A stretch of 64,000 nt of DNA from Diphasiastrum complanatum (taxonomy: Eukaryota; Streptophyta; Lycopodiopsida; Lycopodiales; Lycopodiaceae), in contig CM055114.1 in NCBI GenBank assembly GCA_029204225.1, positions 15,245,624 through 15,309,623 on the forward strand, written 5' to 3'. Numbering within the stretch: the first letter of the stretch is position 1; every line of letters begins with the position of its first letter. Positions 22,900-34,288 of the stretch are shown in pieces. The position numbers and the translations under genes are program-made. The notes under the pieces were generated by a model, which worked only from the letters and a program-made list of their open reading frames with translations, had not been told where the DNA came from and ran no database searches.

Positions 22900-23795
22900 A
22901 CACAAATATACCCCCTCTCCTCCTCCTCCTTTCCCTCGGGCCTCTCCTCCTCCTCGTGAGTGCTCCGGAAACCTCATTTGAGTTATCCTAAAGAAAACCT
23001 GCATTTTAGAACTTCTCAGTTTTTTGAAGACTTTTACTCATGAAAAGGTATAATTGCTTATATAAAAAATTGTCAAATATTTTACAATATCGATTTTTGA
23101 GAAAACTTGTTGGTTCCATTCCTATGGTTTGTGGGTTTTCTCGAGCACTGCTCCACCTCCTTTCCCTCTCCTCTCCTAAATGCCAAGTGCTTTGGTTTTT
23201 CTGTATTCCAGAGGCACCTTTAGGGCCAAAATATGTATTCACCTTTCTCTCTCCTCTAGAATCTGCCATTCTCTCTTCGAAATGTGCATTCTCTTTCCAA
23301 AATGTGCTTTCTCTCTCCACACTCATACATGCGCATTACGTAGTTGAAGGCCCCAGGGCCTTGGGCCTTCTGTGGAAGTTGGGGAGGAACATTGAATGGT
23401 GAGGAACGTTGAATGGTGGAGAAATAATTGTTATGTATCTCCACACCTTATGCCCATGAAATCAAATGGTGAGAGATATTCATTTCAAAGCTTTTGTATA
23501 AAAAGCTAAGGGTATGGCTTTCAGTTAAGCCTATTAGCAACCTTGACGCCCAACAAAAGTAACAATCTTTGTAACCTACAACTCGTCTTTGGTTTCTTAC
23601 CAATTTTTGGCATCCTAAGAGTGTACACAATTGGAGTTTTAGTACATCTCTCATTCCTTGGTGTTACAATGAGTTAGAGCAAGTCCAACACAGTGACAAA
23701 AAAACATTTTTAAAAATCATAAGTCACAATTGAAATACTAGAAATCTCAATTTCCTACTCGGATTTCATTTCCAACATGCATACTTTGAGGTGCA
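22900..23795. other. Non-coding with pyrimidine-rich tracts
   Basis: Contains CTCCTCCTCCTCC tracts at 22915-22955 and C/T-rich sequence at 23150-23185. No conserved coding motif was recognised. Confidence 0.35.
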
Positions 23796-24938
23796 TGTCA
23801 TGGCCCTAACGGGGTTTGGACCGTTAAGGGGTGCCTTGGACATTGGGGCCGGACTAGAAAGAAAGTAGTCAAGTAGGACCTTGGGTCAAGTGACCACATG
23901 CATGCGCTATTAGCATGTGTGTTGCATTCTAGTATGGGATAGAGTGTATATGCATTGTGATATTGCATGGGTCTTAGCTACTATGGGTTAGGGACACCTA
24001 TATGTATTGGACATGCATGGGAGTTTGGCATATTGGATTATTCTCCTACTAATCGACTGATCGATTTTTAATCTTCATTCACTTCATTATCCAGCTCTGC
24101 AGTTTTATGCATGTTTCTACATAGTCTGCAGAAGTACTCGGGAATCGCTCACAGCTGGATCCGACATATCAGACATCAACCGACTTCGGCCACTTCAGCC
24201 ATGTCGGTTGATTGACAGTTAACGTTCCACTCGTTTTGAAGCTATTTCCAGGAATTACCAACTGGATGGATGCCAGCTCACTATGGCCCACTGGCCATTA
24301 TGATCTATGACCTAATTAGATGTCCTACTATTGGACGTTGCCGCATTTGCTTAGTAAATAGCTTATCATTTTTTACATTTTAAGAATGATCATAGATAGA
24401 TCAATAGAAGCAATAGTTAGCATCTCTCTCTCAAGCTTTCAAGCTTGGACACTATTGAGTATTCTAGCTCAGTTTTAGAGTTGATTTAGAGTTTGCTATT
24501 GCGCATATGGCTTATTAGCGGAAGTGCCTAATTCAGACATATTCTCAGTTACTCAGAGATAACTTAGAGTACGCGGCTTGGATCCACAATCTACTATTTT
24601 GCTCATTTGCATTGTGATTTGTTTTTCTTACTGAATCAATCAATCTTCTTATTGTGTTCAATATTTGTCAGTATGTATACCTCTCTATAATACTTTGTAA
24701 CTGATAATTGTCTGATAATTAAATGCTTTATGTTTGGCTATGTAATCACTCAGTTGCTAGCGATTTTAAAATTAGTTGCTAAGGGTTGAACATGATTTTT
24801 ATCACTACCTTTTGTTCAATATTGATAGGCGTAGTCATGCACAGGAAAGAAGGTTCATTCCGCTGCGCTCGATAAAGTCATCTACCTACTTCGACTTTGT
24901 CGAATTGCTTTCTCTCATCTGATCACCTCTTTCCAACA
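23796..24938 (+). repeat. Probable 5' LTR of a copia element
   Basis: The block ends in CCAACA directly before a PBS-like TGGTATCAAAGC and is followed by a copia gag, so it is the 5' LTR. The left boundary (TGTCATGGCC at 23796) is inferred from the TG start rule only. Inside lies an inverted repeat ATCAACCGAC (24175-24184) and GTCGGTTGAT (24203-24212). No matching 3' LTR was found downstream. Confidence 0.55.
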
Positions 24939-24950
24939 TGGTATCAAAGC
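24939..24950 (+). other. Primer binding site, tRNA-iMet type
   Basis: TGGTATCAAAGC immediately follows a CA-ending LTR. It differs by one base from the plant initiator-Met PBS TGGTATCAGAGC, a G to A change consistent with decay. Confidence 0.75.
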
Positions 24951-25159
24951 GTATTTTTTAATATGCTATTACCTCCATGATATCAGAGCAATCTGTTATA
25001 CCAGAGCTCTAATACTTGATATCTTTCACAATATCATATGGATATCATATTCTTCAGTTCATAGCATCAATTTCAGTATCAGATTATTGATTTCCTATTG
25101 ATAGCGCAACACGACATCATTCTTAACTTCATCAATACAATCGACTGACTAAAGTTCCA

Positions 25160-25783
25160 GATGGATTCTTAAAGTAAAGTCGGTCTTATCGCAGACAAGC
25201 TGAATGGATCCAATTACTACTTGTGGAAATTTAAGATGAAGACCTTGCTAATTGCCAACAAGTTGTGGGATGTTGTTACAAGTATTGAAGTAAAACTTGA
25301 AGATGACACAACCAACTCAAAGTGGAAATCGAAGGTTAATAAAGCTTTCGTGCTTATTATCCTCAATATATCATATACTCAGATTGGCCACATAACTGAA
25401 GCCAAAACTTCAAAAGAACTTTGTATGATGTGAGAGACATAACTACCAAGTTACATCTACGAAAGAAATTCTTCACACTCAAGATGTCGAATAATGATTC
25501 TCTTCAGAGTCACATTAACCAATTCAAAAATCTCTTGCAACAGATGGTCGTTGTCGGATTAGTCATAGATGATCAAGACGCAATTATGACATTGCTTTCA
25601 AGATTGCCCTCTACATATGAAAACTGGGTGATCATCATATCGACACACTCATATTTAACTCTTACCAGAGTTCTTACACATAGAATTTGCTTCAAACAGG
25701 AACACAGATCATGCTACATAGTAACACAGACAGAAAACACTCTCCACACCCAGCTCACGTATCAACTGTATTTCTCAAAATGA
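25160..25783 (+). pseudogene. Ty1/copia gag (UBN2-like)
   Basis: A first frame has LNGSNYYLWKFKMKTLL (about 25200-25250), the N-terminal Gag signature, and SKWKSKVNKAFVLI. A one-base shift at about 25425 leads to a second frame (25421-25783) with LRKKFFTLKMSNNDSLQSHI, FKNLLQQM and LLSRLPSTYENWV, the conserved UBN2 core. The Gag polyprotein packages element RNA. No zinc knuckle is present, because the frame runs into unrelated sequence at about 25790. Confidence 0.82.
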
Positions 25784-26030
25784 AAATACATTGTACATAT
25801 AGTGTGAAAGATTCAACTAATTTCATCACATTTTGCTATATTTCCATATTTGGCATATGGAAATATGGAAAATATTTGGCCAAAACTTGTTTTAGACTTA
25901 GAGATTGACTTTTCAAAGTTCATTAGTCTAAATGTCATTTGAATAGACGCTTTTTGAAAGTGTGGGAAAGTTAGAATGCGAGTTTGAGTAGATTCAAATT
26001 TGAATAGTTGGGTACATTGAATCTAGACCC

Positions 26031-26445
26031 AAAATTAGTAGGGTTAGCATTTTGGTGGAAAAGCCAAGTGGCCAAATAGGGTTTGGACCTGCTATAAAAG
26101 GATGTAACTCGTGGAGAGAGCTATCTTCTCTCTTCTCTATCTCATTTCATGCTTATACATGGTTCTCTTGGGTTCTACTATCCATTGGTGATTGCTTGCA
26201 ATTCTATGTGTAGAATGATCATTTATTGCTATTTTCGGATCCACACGTGTGAAATACAGTAGCTTGCTGGTTTTGTATGGACAGCAACAGTACTTTATCA
26301 TTTCATTCAAGTTTTATTAGTGTTTGCATCTCATTTTGTGTGTAGATGCTGATTTTTCTCATTGGTGAGATTGGTGGTGTATTTCTCTTTCTAACCAAAG
26401 ATCATTTAAGTGGATTGGATCTTAAGGATCTGAAATCCTTCACAT
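26031..26445 (+). repeat. LTR-like dispersed repeat, copy 1
   Basis: Matches 42853-43294 in the same orientation. Shared stretches include AAAGCCAAGTGGCCAAATAG, CTATAAAAGGATGTAA (TATA-like), CATGGTTCTCT, CATTTATTGCTATTTTCGG, CCACACGTGTGAAATACAGT and GATCTGAAATCCTTCACAT. A TATA box followed by a conserved leader suggests an LTR, but no coding region of the same element is attached to either copy. Confidence 0.75.
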
Positions 26446-26652
26446 ATAGTTCTTCACTCAGGCAACCCATGCATGACCCAGGTTGTCGTTGATGGGACGT
26501 GTGTCCCATTGACTCACCTCGTGGCGAGGCCAACTGATCCTTATCGACTGATAGGACCCACAGTACAGTAACATAGTGATTCTACTTTAATTCTAACTCT
26601 CTTCCTTAAAGTAGAGTCTACTTTTTATACAGTCATATACATAGCTTTAAAG

Positions 26653-27003
26653 TCAACAAACTTTAAGTACATAAAGCTTTGATCTAAAGTAATCAAACTT
26701 TTCTCTAACAAGTGGCTTAGTGAAAATATCAACTAGTTGTTCTTCTGTACTACAATGAACAACATAAATTTCACGACTCAGGAGCCTCTCACGTATAAAG
26801 TGATACTGAATCTCAATGTGTTTGGTTCTTGCATGGAACGCTGGATTCTTTGCTAGCTGAATGCCACTCTGACTGTCGCTATGTATAGTTGTGGAATTTT
26901 TCTGTTTCATGCCAGCTTCATCCAAGATTTGCCTCAACCATATAGCTTCTCGTGCTACACTACACATTGCCTTATACTATGCTTCTATGGTGGATAAAGC
27001 AAC
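26653..27003 (-). pseudogene. Copia RNase H C-terminal remnant
   Basis: The frame on - reads AMCSVAREAIWLRQIL, then IHSDSQSGIQLAKNPAFHARTKH (given in two parts: IHSDSQSGIQLAK and NPAFHARTKHIEIQYHF), REIYVVHCSTEEQLVDIFTK. These are the D-x-S-A/G...H-x-R/K-T-K-H-I and A/V-D-I-F-T-K motifs that end every plant copia polyprotein. RNase H removes the RNA strand during reverse transcription. The N-terminal part reads VALSTIEA, a stop, then YKA, so only the C-terminal half is present. Confidence 0.88.
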
Positions 27004-27013
27004 TGTACGGATA

Positions 27014-27900
27014 AAGGACTAGAAAATAGGGACTTTTTGTGTTTTTGAACTGTTTCTTCAGTGTGAAGAAACTTCACCTTTCACTTGTGAAGGGACCCAA
27101 CTCCAATTTCAGTATGAAAATTTTTAATGAAGTTGAAGGCCAAAATGCACTTCAAGTGCCTTTAGCCCACTTCAAGGCTCTTTTCAAACTAATTCAATGG
27201 TTCATCTCAATCCGATGGCCCACAACACTTCTTAAGGATATTATCCTAACCCTTGATCATACTAGTTGTTGATCCAACGGTTTTTCGTCGATTCGTGCGT
27301 TGATGATCAAAAAGCAGCCACTAGACACCAAATGACACTAAGTAGCCACTCCGAATCACTGTGCGCGACCTGTACCGTCAACTCCTCCTCCTCTCACAAC
27401 TATGACAGCTTCAATGAGGGTTTTTTCAGTTATGGCCGCCCCTTTGGATCGATCCAACATTCTCTCTGGATGATGGTTGTCCACGGATAGTTGCCAGAAT
27501 GTTCGCACTCCTAGGCTGCCTTCCTACACATTTTTACAGTTTAAAAAATGCTCTCCTACAATTCAAGATCCAGGCTTTTACATCTGTAAACCCTAAACCA
27601 GGGTTTCTGCACCAATCTTGGCACTTGGTAGCCTCTGTACAGCTCTTCAACAAGCAAGTCCTCTTGCTCTGAGGTCATCCTATAGCTAGAAATCTGATAC
27701 TTCAAACCGTTCATCAAATGGTGTCCATTTGGATGCACACCGATTGCAAACACCAAGCAGCTACTTTACGAAATTTTTAGAAATCTGTTTCTCCAACTGA
27801 TAAGTCTTGTCTGTGAATCCTCACACAGTTTCGCGCCTAGCAAACCTCTGTATGCTAGAAACCATGCTCCAGTGCTTCACTATCCATCTCCAACCCACCA
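27014..27900 (-). repeat. Copia leader-like repeat, copy 1
   Basis: Diverged relative of 41310-42200, which is the untranslated leader between PBS and gag in the copia element on -. Shared are TTTTTGAACTGTTTCTTCAG and TGTGAAGAAACTTCACC, which together form a hairpin (GTTTCTTCA, 3-nt loop, TGAAGAAAC), then GGACCCAA, TCCTCCTC and CTCCTACAA. Confidence 0.65.
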
Positions 27901-28049
27901 TAAACCCCAAACTCTATCGACTGATAGGACCCACAGCACAGTAGCACAATGATTCTACTTTAATTCTAACTATTACAATATTGTTGCAAGAAGATAATCA
28001 AAGAAGTCAGGACACTTCGTCTACTTCTTCATTTCATGCTCTATATGTC

Positions 28050-30150
28050 AACAAAGTCTCAAAACGACAAATCAATTCAAACTACTGTCAAAAGTCTTGT
28101 ATGTTCCTAACCTCTCTATAAATCTGTTATCAATAAGTAGAATTATAGATCTAGATCATAAGGTGGAGTTTGAGTCTGATCAATGGAGGATTATCAATAG
28201 GAGCAATAAGATCCTTGCACTCAGCAAGAGGCGTGGATACTTATATAGACTGGCACATTGTTATTCTGATACTAGTCAAGCCTTGCAAATCTCTTTTCTT
28301 GTCAATAAAACATTACTATGGCATCATCGCTTAGGACATTTGAATTATGCATCTGTATCGAACATGTCCAGACAATCCCTAGCACTTGATCTCAACTACC
28401 CAACCAACAAAGTTGACCTCCCTGTTTGTCATAGTTGCATCCCTAGAAAGCAGACTAGGATTCCTTTTAGATCAAGCCATAGGCATGCAACAAAAGGTCT
28501 GTTAGATGTTGTTCATTCAGATATATGTGGACCTATATACAAACTCCATTGTTGCTAGATGCAAAGTATTTCATTATTTTTATTGATGAATTTTCCAAAA
28601 GATAAGCTGTTTACTTCATTAAGCAAAAATCGGAGGCTTTCAACAAGTTTCAACAATCCAAAGAGCATGCTGAAAATCAAATTGGAAAAAGAATCAAAGC
28701 ACTAAGGTCCGACAATGGGTTAGAATATACGTCTCCATCGAATTTAAGGAGTACTGCCTTAACAACGGCATTGAGCAACAATACATTACCTCAAATTCAC
28801 CTCAGTCGAATGGTCTTGTTGAGAGAAAGAACAGAATCTTAGTTGAATCGACAAAGTGTATGCTTGCACATGTGACACTTCCGAAGTCCTTCTAGACTAA
28901 AGCTATTTCAATGACAACCTATATTCAGAATAGATGTCCTACTAAAGGTCTTTCAGCCAAAACACTATATGAAATTTGGACAGGTACCAAACCTTCGTTA
29001 TCAAACTTACGAGTTTTTGGATGTATCGCTTATGCGTAGATTCCTCGTGATCTCAAGAAGAAGCTCGACTTCCAAAGTATCAAATGTATTATTATTAGCT
29101 ACACTACTTCAGATCAAGCTTACAAGTTGTTTGATCTAGTCGAGTCAAAGACATTCACTAGTCGGGATGTCAATCTTCATCAAGGATCAGTTTATTGACC
29201 TCAAGGGACAAGGCAAAGCCCATATAGCCGACTTGTCCAACTCTTCCAACATATTGAATTCTCACGTTCCTCAGTCGACTATTCCTATCGAAGGTCCAAG
29301 CTCATCTACTTCTGACAATCAACTTATCAACAGTGAATCCGAAGATGACGATATTGCAGTTTAGCAACTACAACATGATGGAAATGATCAAATTCCTTTA
29401 TTACCTAGAAGATCAACAAGAGTTAGCAAACCACCTATCAGGTATATCGATGAGTTTGTAGCTTACCTTGTTTAGGAGCCGACGAAAGGGCACTCAGTCA
29501 GGATCTCTGGAAAGAAGCTATGGATAAAGAGTATTCATCTCTTATCAAGAACCAAACATGGACGATTGTCAAAATACCTACTATCATAAACGTAGTTGAT
29601 TGCAAATGGATTTCAAAATCAAATACAAGGCAGACGGAAGCATCGACAAAAGAAAAGCTCCAATTATTGCCAGAGGATTTTCTCATATACATAACGTCGA
29701 TTATACTAAGACTTTCTATTCAGTAGTTAAGCATTCTTCTATTCGACTTTTGCTATCATTTGCAGGTGCTGTAGATTTGAGAATACATCAAATGGATGTA
29801 CAGGCAGCATATCTTAACAGAGTTATCAAAGAGGACATTTACATAGTGCAACCTAAAGGTCAAATATCGAAGGTAAACATAATCATGTGTGTAAACTCCA
29901 TAAAGCACTTTATGGCTTGAAACAATCTGTTTGAGCATGGTTTCAAAGAATCAATACTTTTTTTATTGATCACAGCTATACACCAAGCTCTTCAAATGTC
30001 TCTTTTAAGACACTGCAACAGTCTTTTATCATTATCACTTTGTATGTGGACGACACCTTACTTTTTAGCAACAATATTGATCTAATAAAAGAAACTAAGA
30101 CAATGCTATCTTTCGAATTTGACATGCTCTATCTGGGCAAAGTTATACCA
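28050..30150 (+). pseudogene. Ty1/copia pol (protease end to RT), decayed
   Basis: Domains in order: the end of protease and pre-integrase (VPNLSINLLSISRI; LLWHHRLGHLNYAS; VCHSCIPRKQTRIPF, the HHCC zinc site), integrase (DVVHSDICGPI, LRSDNG, SNGLVERKNRI-like), linker with the acidic pre-RT region (29167-29364), and RT (MDKEYSSLIKNQTW, HQMDVQAAYLNR, LYVDDTLLFSNN near 30036-30075). Several frameshifts and stops occur. It probably continues the gag at 25.2 kb and is the same lineage as the minus-strand copia at 49.5-56.2 kb. RT stops abruptly at about 30150 where gypsy sequence begins. Confidence 0.85.
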
Positions 30151-31435
30151 GAGAATGACATTGTAAGGGCCCAAATCTTGCATGAGTGTCATGATAGTCC
30201 ATGCGTAGGACATTCGGGTATACAAAGAACACTTGACTTAGTTTGAAGGCAATTTGGGTGGCCTAAGATGAAAAGTCAGGTAGAGGCCTATGTACTTAAA
30301 GGTACTAGGTGCTAATTAAATAAAGCAGTGGCCTATTACATCCTTTAGATATTCCTACCGGAAAGTGGAAAAGTATATCTATGGATTTTGTGGTCGGGCT
30401 TCCACGTACAGGGAAGGGCCACGATTCAGTTTGGGTCATTGTTGACAGACTTATGAAGTTTGCTCAATTTATCCCAACGAAAACTACTGTTAAAGCCTCA
30501 GAACTAGCTCAATTGTTTGTTGAGAAGCTTTGTTGACTGTACGGACTGCCTTGCGATATTGTTAGTGACCGTGATCCAAAATTCACTGGGAATTTTTGGC
30601 AACCAGTATTTGAAAAGTTGGAAACAACTTTAAGTATGAGTTCTACAGATCATCCAGAATCAAACGAAAATGACCAATCAGACGATGATGGAGGATATGC
30701 TTTGAGCATATGTGGGCCATCGGCAGTCTGATTGGGAACAGTACCGTCCACTGGTGGAATTTCCATATAACAGTGCAACATATTCAGCGACCGGATTCAG
30801 CCCTTTCACGTGTATGTATGGTTTTCAACCTCGACCACCAATTAATATTGGCATGAAAAACCTACGGGTGCAAGCCGCAGCTGATTTCCTTGCGGATATG
30901 CATGAAATGTTACAGCTGGCTAAAGATTGCATAAGAAGTGCCCAAGACAGGGCAAGGCACTATGCTGATCTATCTCGGAAGCACAAGGTATTCATGGTCA
31001 ACGACTGGGTGTTTTTGAGAGTCCCTAGTCACTCTAGGGGCTTGAAAACTATTAAGTGTGCAAAGTTGACGCCTAGGTATTGCGGTCCTTTTAAGGTTAT
31101 CCAAGTGATAAACAAGGTCGCATACAAACTAGACCTTCCAGCTAACGTTGGAATTCATCCTAGTTTCCACATTAGTAAGTTGAAACCCTCGTTGGGGGTC
31201 GGGGAGACCCTTGTCCCTGTGGAAGATCCAGTAGAACTCCTTCGTGATGAGTCCGTGAGTAGACCATTTGAACCTAAGGCGATTGTTAATAGCCGACAGA
31301 GGACTCTACGAAGTAGAGTGCTTTGGAAATTTTTAGTCAAGTGGAGAGGCAAATCAGAAGAGGAGGATACCTGGGAAAAGGAGGCTGATCTCTAGAAGAA
31401 TTTTTCAAATTTTTTCCTACAAGGAAAAATTTAAG
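30150..31435 (+). pseudogene. Ty3/gypsy chromovirus integrase with chromodomain
   Basis: Starts inside the integrase zinc-binding domain (ILHECHDSPCVGHSGIQRTL), then the catalytic core (SISMDFVVGLPRTGKGHDSV, IVSDRDPKFTGNFW), and a largely intact C-terminal part (30712-31395). That part has FSPFTCMYGFQPRPPI, a GPFKVIQVINKVAYKLDLP barrel, HPSFHISKLKPS and a terminal chromodomain (LWKFLVKWRGKSEEEDTW). The two Asp of the DDE triad are visible. The position of the Glu is in a frameshifted stretch near 30670, where it appears as Lys. Two CGA-type Arg codons are stops. Everything upstream (gag, protease, RT, RNase H) is missing. Confidence 0.92.
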
Positions 31436-31438
31436 GTT

Positions 31439-31450
31439 AGGGGGAAGGAA
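31439..31450 (+). other. Polypurine tract of the gypsy element
   Basis: AGGGGGAAGGAA lies directly before the TGTGACATACC start of the LTR. This is the site where plus-strand DNA synthesis is primed. Confidence 0.85.
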
Positions 31451-32374
31451 TGTGACATACCTATGTAACTAGCAGTACTTCAGACCCTATTGGTCCATTT
31501 AGTGTTGGGGGCTAAATGGCAAGTTACCCTTGGATAAGGATTGTGAAAAATGCAAAAATAAGCTTGGTAGAGGCCAAAAATCTTGTATATAGATAAACAC
31601 ACATGTGTGGAGCCTATTCCCACGTGTGAAACTAGTGTACTTGTCATGTACCATAATCATATATGTTGTACTTTTTATTTTAATTCAAGTTCTAGTGGCT
31701 AAAATGGCCAAAAACTAGATTTCTAGAAATATGACACATGGCATCAATCTATTGATTGCATGAGCCACATCCTTTGGTTAGGTGTCATATCCCATGTGTA
31801 GAGGACAGCTCACACATGTGGAATAAGCTGAAGTAGGCAAATTTTGACTTCTAGAAGATTTCCAAGTAGATCTCCATATAGAAGGAAAATGGACCAAAAG
31901 TGCTCAAAATAGAAGGTTTTGTCCAAGTGTCAGTTTTGCATGATGAATCATCATATGGCAAAGCACCTTCACACATGTGGGATCAGAGGGATGATCAGTA
32001 CCATGAGCTCCCACTTATTGTATATATAGAGCCACATTTGGCCATAATCAGTGTGAGACACCAATCTTGGTTTTGGAAGCAATTTTGAGTGATTCTCTCC
32101 ATTTGTCTACATTTGTTTTGATTGTTTTGAGGTTCTATCAATGTGTACTTGATTTTCAGGTTGGAGTCCATACTCAGACAATGTTTCACACGTGTGAAAC
32201 CAAAAAGTACACCTACCTTCAATTAATGATTGTTCTTGTTAGGATTTTGTGTCTAGAATTGATCTAGATTGATCTTAATCTCAAGTAGATTGATAGATCA
32301 AGTAATCTGACAACCAATCCCTCTTGAGGATCAAATTAGGATCCACTCTTGGTCCTTTTTGTACTTTTTGCACA
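31451..32374 (+). repeat. Gypsy LTR (924 bp)
   Basis: Starts TGTGACATACC after a polypurine tract and ends TTTTTGCACA immediately before a PBS. It therefore has canonical TG...CA ends and internal-type sequence on both sides. It holds four CACAC(G/A)TGTG palindromes (31598, 31811, 31970, 32187) and a partial one at 31620. TATATATAGAG near 32021 could be the TATA box. Confidence 0.85.
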
Positions 32375-32387
32375 TGGTATCAGAGCC
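32375..32387 (+). other. Primer binding site, tRNA-iMet type
   Basis: TGGTATCAGAGCC, an exact match to the plant initiator-Met PBS, directly abuts the CA end of the LTR. A PBS is expected after a 5' LTR, whereas the chromodomain and polypurine tract upstream mark this same LTR as a 3' LTR. Confidence 0.9.
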
Positions 32388-33110
32388 TAGTACAAGAGGT
32401 TTTGTTGAAATTGATAGGGTTAATCCAAATCAAAGCCAATATTAGCAGTTTTTTGAAAACTAGTCAAATTTTGTGTAGCGAGTTGGTGATAGCTATCCTC
32501 AAAATTTTTGGTCCAAATCTTGTTGTGGGCTGTAGGAACCCTTTTCACACGTGTGAGGCCATACAGCTCCGGTTTTGACTGAGAAATTTCAAAATTTTGT
32601 ATAATTTGACTTACATACCCAATTTGAGTGATTTTTGGTGCAAAATCAAGCATTTTCTATAGTAAATCTAATCCTTTGATTAGTTTTTAGATTAGATCAG
32701 CCAAAAAATTAAAATTTAAGCTTGAAATGTGCATTAATTGATCTTCTCTGATTTTTTGAGTGTATGTTGAAGTTAAGAGAGATTTTGCTAAAAATCATAG
32801 ATTAAGGAGTGATATGCAAGGTGAGAGGTTGAAATCCATTGTACCATCACTCTAAATTTGTTCAAGAGTGATAGGGTCAAGTTTAGAAGCATCAATTTGC
32901 TAGATAACATCTTTGGATCTGTCCTCCAAGTGAAACCTTTGAGAGTTTCTAGTGCATATAGAGCATCTATGCAAATCTTTTGTAGAATTTGACATAGATT
33001 GGCTTCAATTGAGAGGTCTAGAAAAGAGATTGAGATCCAAGTCACATTGTTCAACCCTACTCAATTTGTTTGAGTGATTGTTTGGTTTGAAAAGAGTCAT
33101 TAAGGTGTCT
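32388..33110 (+). other. Leader-like internal sequence without ORF
   Basis: AT-rich sequence following the PBS, with CACACGTGTG at 32547-32556. No gag is recognisable before it gives way to copia RNase H at about 33115. It is probably the 5' leader of a second gypsy copy that is truncated here. Confidence 0.45.
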
Positions 33111-33114
33111 GATA

Positions 33115-33605
33115 TGTATCTTCTACTCAAGATTATGGTTTATTGTACAAGAATGAAGATCTAACCATTGTTGGCTATTCGGATTCCAATTTTGCAAGTG
33201 ATAAAATGGATCGAAAGTCCATTAATGCATATACTATCTTTCTTGGAGGCAATCTTGTGTCTTGGCTTTCAAAGAAGCAAGATACCATATCCCTATCATC
33301 TTGTGAGGCCGAGTACAAAGCACTCACTACAACAACTAAAGAGGTGCTTTGGATCAAGAGATTAATCATGGAGCTAAAGTGCATCAAAGAGGATGATCTT
33401 CCCTTGATCAAGTGTGACAACATATCGGCCCAAGCTCTTGCATTTTGTAAGGGAAAAGCTCATTGAAGGTGAGATCAACTTGGAACATGTCAACACATCT
33501 TCATGTATTGCTGATCTTCTCACAAAGCCACTTTGCAAAAGTGCCTTCTCAAAGCATAGATCTAATCTTGGTCTTATCTCAAGATCGATGCTTGATCCAC
33601 ATTAG
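33115..33605 (+). pseudogene. Ty1/copia RNase H and polyprotein C-terminus
   Basis: Frame 33143-33466 reads GYSDSNFASDKMDRKSINAY, NLVSWLSKKQDTISLSSCEA (with Glu-Tyr following) and LIKCDNISAQALA. A one-base shift near 33450 leads to REKLIEGEINLEHV and IADLLTKPL. This is the complete C-terminal RNase H order. Wording differs from the other copia copies here (SWLSKKQ, LLTKPL), so it is a separate lineage. RT is absent. Confidence 0.9.
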
Positions 33606-33615
33606 ATACATTTTT

Positions 33616-34130
33616 AGGAGGAGTGTTGAAATATTGGAAAAATCTATCTAATGTTGTAAGTAGGGGTCCTAAAAATGCCAAAGATGAATTGAGCTCTTTT
33701 GGCTTAGTAAAGACTCATCTCAGAATAAAATATTCAAGGTAGGTAGAAGTAGAAACTCGAGCTACCATAGGAATTGCCATTTGTACTTTGCATGCCACAT
33801 TTAATGCATGAAAATACTAGGTGGCACAATTAAACATATTGAGGTGGCTTGAATAAGTCTAGATAGCTTGAGAGGTGGATTCATAACTCCAATTCAACTC
33901 AAAGTAGGAGGAGAGTCCATGGATCTATATATATGTGATGTACTCTCATTGAGAAGATGATGATTTTTGGGTGTAATGCAAATTTGGAGAGTAAGCTCTT
34001 TGTGCCCTCTCTCTCTACTCGAGTTTGTACATTCATATTCTCTCTCTAGCCGAGTTGAGACATTCATTGTACTTAGTTTCATATTTTGTTGATAGATCTT
34101 GCTTGTGACACAATAATATTTCTTGTATGA
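33616..34130 (+). repeat. Polypurine tract and 3' LTR of the copia RNase H fragment
   Basis: AGGAGGAG (33616-33623) precedes TGTTGAAATATTGG (33624), a typical copia PPT-LTR junction. A TATATATATG-like TATA box occurs at 33928-33938, followed by a short leader and TCTCTCTCTAC tracts. The right end is uncertain. No matching 5' LTR was identified. Confidence 0.65.
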
Positions 34131-34288
34131 TCAGCTTTCCTATTGTCAATCAATGCTAGTTTGGTCTTTATGGTATTATTGGGCTTAGGAGATCAAAAGT
34201 ACATGTGCAGGGCATCCCACACGTGTGAATTCAACAATAAGATGTTGGATAGATGAAATCTCAAATATTTTAGGAGCTTTGGCACAGA

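Larger units (their letters stand above)
26542..27971 (-). mobile_element. Internally deleted copia derivative with 57-bp flanking repeats
   Basis: On - the order is a 57-bp repeat (27971-27915), a leader-like block (27900-27014), then directly an RNase H remnant (27003-26653) and a second copy of the 57-bp repeat (26598-26542). The two repeats differ at four positions, all transitions. The leader-like block is the same family as the leader of the copia element at 38.5-42.2 kb. Gag, protease, integrase and RT are all missing, so this is a deletion derivative. It is inserted in the + copia at about 25.8-28.0 kb. Confidence 0.6.

Noticed and set aside
25160-30150. Endogenous pararetrovirus
   Set aside because: The domain order (protease, integrase, RT, RNase H), LTR and iMet PBS are those of Ty1/copia; no coat or movement protein is present.
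30036-30246. Functional RT-integrase fusion gene
   Set aside because: The frame is only 68 codons, lacks most of both domains, and the flanks are decayed.
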